Below, one piece after another: positions 6,086 to 7,548 of a stretch of 7,548 bases of DNA. The notes under the pieces are model-generated. The model saw nothing but the letters and a program-made list of their open reading frames with translations. It was not told the origin of the DNA and ran no database searches. Positions within the stretch are counted from its first letter, which is position 1; every line of letters begins with the position of its first letter. Source of the DNA: Pseudomonadota bacterium (GTDB lineage Bacteria; Pseudomonadota; Alphaproteobacteria; Ferrovibrionales; Ferrovibrionaceae); the NCBI GenBank assembly GCA_021793055.1, contig JAJYTL010000154.1, forward strand, positions 1-7,548, given 5' to 3'. Position numbers and translations under genes: made by a program.

Positions 6086-7351
6086 ATGCTCAATCATCGC
6101 ATCTGGAGGCGCGCCCGGCTGACGCTTGGCGCGCTGGCACTGGCCGTCGCTGCCGTTTCGCTGCCTGCCAACCGGGCGGAAGCCGCGAAACCGATCAAGA
6201 TCGGCTTCAGCATGGCGTTGAGTGGCGGTCTCGCCGGCGCCGGCAAAGCGGCGTTGATCTCGATGGAGATCTGGCGGCACGACATCAATGCCAAAGGCGG
6301 CCTGCTCGGGCGGCCGGTGAAGTTCGTCTATTACGACGACGCTACCAACCCGGCCAGGGTTCCCGGCATCTACACCAAGCTGCTCGACGTCGACAAAGTC
6401 GATCTGGTGGTGTCGAGCTACGGCACCGACGAGATCGCGCCGGCGATGCCGATCGTGATGCGCAAGGGCCTGGTGTTTCCCTCGCTGTTCGGCTTGGCCG
6501 TCAATACGCAGTTCAACTACGACCGCTACTTCCAGATCATGCCCGCCGGCCCGCAACCGAAGATCGATTGGTCGAAGGGTTTTTTCCAACTCGCCATGGA
6601 GCAGAATCCGAAGCCGAAGACGGTGGCGATCATCGCTGCGGATTCGGATTTCGCGCTCAACGCCGCCGGCGGCGCGCGCGAGAACGCCAAGCGGGACGGT
6701 CTGAAGATCGTCTACGACCAGACCTACCCGCCGGGGACGCCGGATTTCACGCCGATCGTCCGCGCCATCCAGGCTGCGCATCCCGACCTGGTCTATGTCG
6801 CTTCGTATCCGCCGGGATCGGTCGGCATCGTCAAGGCGGCTCGCGAAGTCGGACTTAAGGCGAAAATGTTCGGCGGCGGCATGGTCGGCCTGCAATTCGC
6901 GCCGATCCAGAAGAACCTCGGTCCGATGCTCGACAACATCGTCAACTTGAACTTCTGGGCGCCCGCGCCGACGCTCGACTTTCCCGGCATCAATGCGTTT
7001 CTGAAAAAGTACGAGAAGGCGGCCAAGGGCAAGGGCGTCGATCCGCTGGGCCAGTATCTTCCGCCCTACGCCTATGCCTATATGCAGGTGCTCGGCAAGG
7101 CGGTTGAGGCGACGCACGGTCTCAACCAGGCCAAGCTCGCCGCCTACATGCACACGCACACCTTCAACACCGTGGTCGGCAAGGTCAAGTTCGGCAAGAA
7201 CGGCGAGTGGGCCAAGAGCCGCGTGCTGATGGTTCAATTCCGCAACATCAAGCCGAACGATCTCGACCAGTTCAAGAAGCCGGGCAAGCAGGTGGTGCTT
7301 TATCCGCGAGCTTGGAAATCGGGGAATATCGTCTATCCTTTCAACGAGTAG
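6086..7351 (+). CDS. Periplasmic substrate-binding protein of a branched-chain-amino-acid-type (HAAT) ABC transporter
   Basis: 421 residues. The ATG at 6086 is preferred because GGGGAG lies 5 nt upstream at 6075-6080; a GTG at 6080 would overlap that site. Residues 1-33 are a Sec signal peptide: basic start (HRIWRRAR), hydrophobic LTLGALALAVAAVSL, and an AEA cleavage motif at 31-33. The mature part has the type I periplasmic-binding fold (Peripla_BP_6/LivJ): IKIGFSMALSGGLA (37-50), KGGLLGRPVKFVYYDD (70-85), then an alternating strand/helix pattern with TVAIIAADSDFALNAAGGA and PDFTPIVRAIQAAHPDLVYV. The family binds branched-chain amino acids, amides, urea and, in catabolic alphaproteobacteria, aromatic acids. 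Its place between the Mo hydroxylase and a LivH permease suggests it captures the pathway substrate or a precursor; the ligand itself is unknown. Confidence 0.92.
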   Translation: MLNHRIWRRARLTLGALALAVAAVSLPANRAEAAKPIKIGFSMALSGGLAGAGKAALISMEIWRHDINAKGGLLGRPVKFVYYDDATNPARVPGIYTKLLDVDKVDLVVSSYGTDEIAPAMPIVMRKGLVFPSLFGLAVNTQFNYDRYFQIMPAGPQPKIDWSKGFFQLAMEQNPKPKTVAIIAADSDFALNAAGGARENAKRDGLKIVYDQTYPPGTPDFTPIVRAIQAAHPDLVYVASYPPGSVGIVKAAREVGLKAKMFGGGMVGLQFAPIQKNLGPMLDNIVNLNFWAPAPTLDFPGINAFLKKYEKAAKGKGVDPLGQYLPPYAYAYMQVLGKAVEATHGLNQAKLAAYMHTHTFNTVVGKVKFGKNGEWAKSRVLMVQFRNIKPNDLDQFKKPGKQVVLYPRAWKSGNIVYPFNE

Positions 7352-7377
7352 TCTGCGTTTAGACAGGGTCCCGCGCG

Positions 7378-7548
7378 GTGGTGCTTTCGGTTGATCTTGT
7401 TTCGAACGCCCTCGTCGCGGGGATTCTGCTCGGCGGCTTCTACGCGGCGGTGTCGATCGGGCTGGCCATCAGTTTCGGCCAGCTCGACATCGTCAACATC
7501 GCGCACCCTGCGTTCATCGTCGTCGGTTCCTACGTCGCCTACGTCTTG
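7378..7548 (+). CDS. LivH-type branched-chain amino acid ABC transporter permease (N-terminal fragment, cut by window end)
   Basis: 57 codons are visible. The start is GTG at 7378 or 7381; the frame is closed by TAG at 7360-7362 and contains no other start, and AGGG at 7365-7368 is a reasonable ribosome site. The fragment has a first hydrophobic segment (NALVAGILLGGFYAAVSIGL) followed by AISFGQLDIVNIAHPAFIVVGS, corresponding to the LivH family signature G-L-n-n-x-F-G-x-x-(D/N)-I-V-N-x-A-H. LivH forms half of the membrane channel together with LivM. It follows the binding-protein gene after 26 nt, so the two are very likely co-transcribed, and LivM, LivG and LivF genes are expected beyond the window. 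Confidence 0.93.
   Translation, partial: MVLSVDLVSNALVAGILLGGFYAAVSIGLAISFGQLDIVNIAHPAFIVVGSYVAYVL

Noticed and set aside
3470..7237. A 1255-codon open frame on the - strand opposite the Mo hydroxylase and binding-protein genes
   Set aside because: It crosses two well-supported + strand genes and the gap between them, and its translation is low-complexity His/Arg/Asp/Gly-rich without domain motifs. Strong G/C bias at third codon positions of the real genes removes stops from this antisense frame.

Overview
The window is high-GC, tightly packed bacterial DNA with ATGA overlaps, several GTG starts and strong G/C preference at third codon positions. The protein repertoire suggests an alphaproteobacterium of the Bradyrhizobium/Rhodospirillales type with a large catabolic gene set: a two-component flavin monooxygenase, a xanthine-oxidase-family molybdenum hydroxylase and a Liv-type uptake system. 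The taxonomic guess is an inference from gene content and base composition, with no search behind it.

Layout. Two transcription units diverge from an intergenic region at 2745-3023. Leftward (- strand), in order of transcription, are a VOC/glyoxalase-fold metalloenzyme with a lysine/alanine-rich tail (2744-2202), an acyl-CoA-dehydrogenase-fold flavin monooxygenase (2198-990), its probable flavin reductase (993-403), and a TetR-type regulator that runs off the window start (410-1). Gaps between these genes are 3 nt, -4 nt and -8 nt, so they look like one translationally coupled operon. Rightward (+ strand) are the [2Fe-2S] subunit (3024-3530) and the molybdopterin-binding large subunit (3527-5968) of a molybdenum hydroxylase, again joined by an ATGA overlap. 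After a 117-nt gap come a periplasmic substrate-binding protein of the branched-chain amino acid/amide (HAAT) type (6086-7351) and the first 57 codons of a LivH-type permease (7378 to the window end).

How the genes may work together. The set reads as a substrate-responsive module for an organic, probably aromatic or N-heteroaromatic, compound. The Liv-type ABC system would bring it in, the Mo hydroxylase would insert water-derived oxygen, and the FADH2/FMNH2-dependent monooxygenase plus reductase would add oxygen from O2. The VOC enzyme would act on a resulting intermediate, for example by ring cleavage or isomerisation, and the TetR protein would control both directions. The substrate cannot be read from the sequence. 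No FAD subunit of the Mo hydroxylase lies beside the other two subunits.

The intergenic region holds the most interesting non-coding signals. These are a near-consensus sigma-70 promoter for the + strand genes, a GATCAAT motif placed just after the -10-like hexamer on each strand (candidate shared operator), a perfect 9-bp hairpin followed by a T-run on the - strand (terminator-like, upstream of the VOC gene), and a GTGCCA/TGGCAC inverted repeat just upstream of the + strand -35 element. I found no RNA gene, CRISPR array, insertion sequence or phage remnant.
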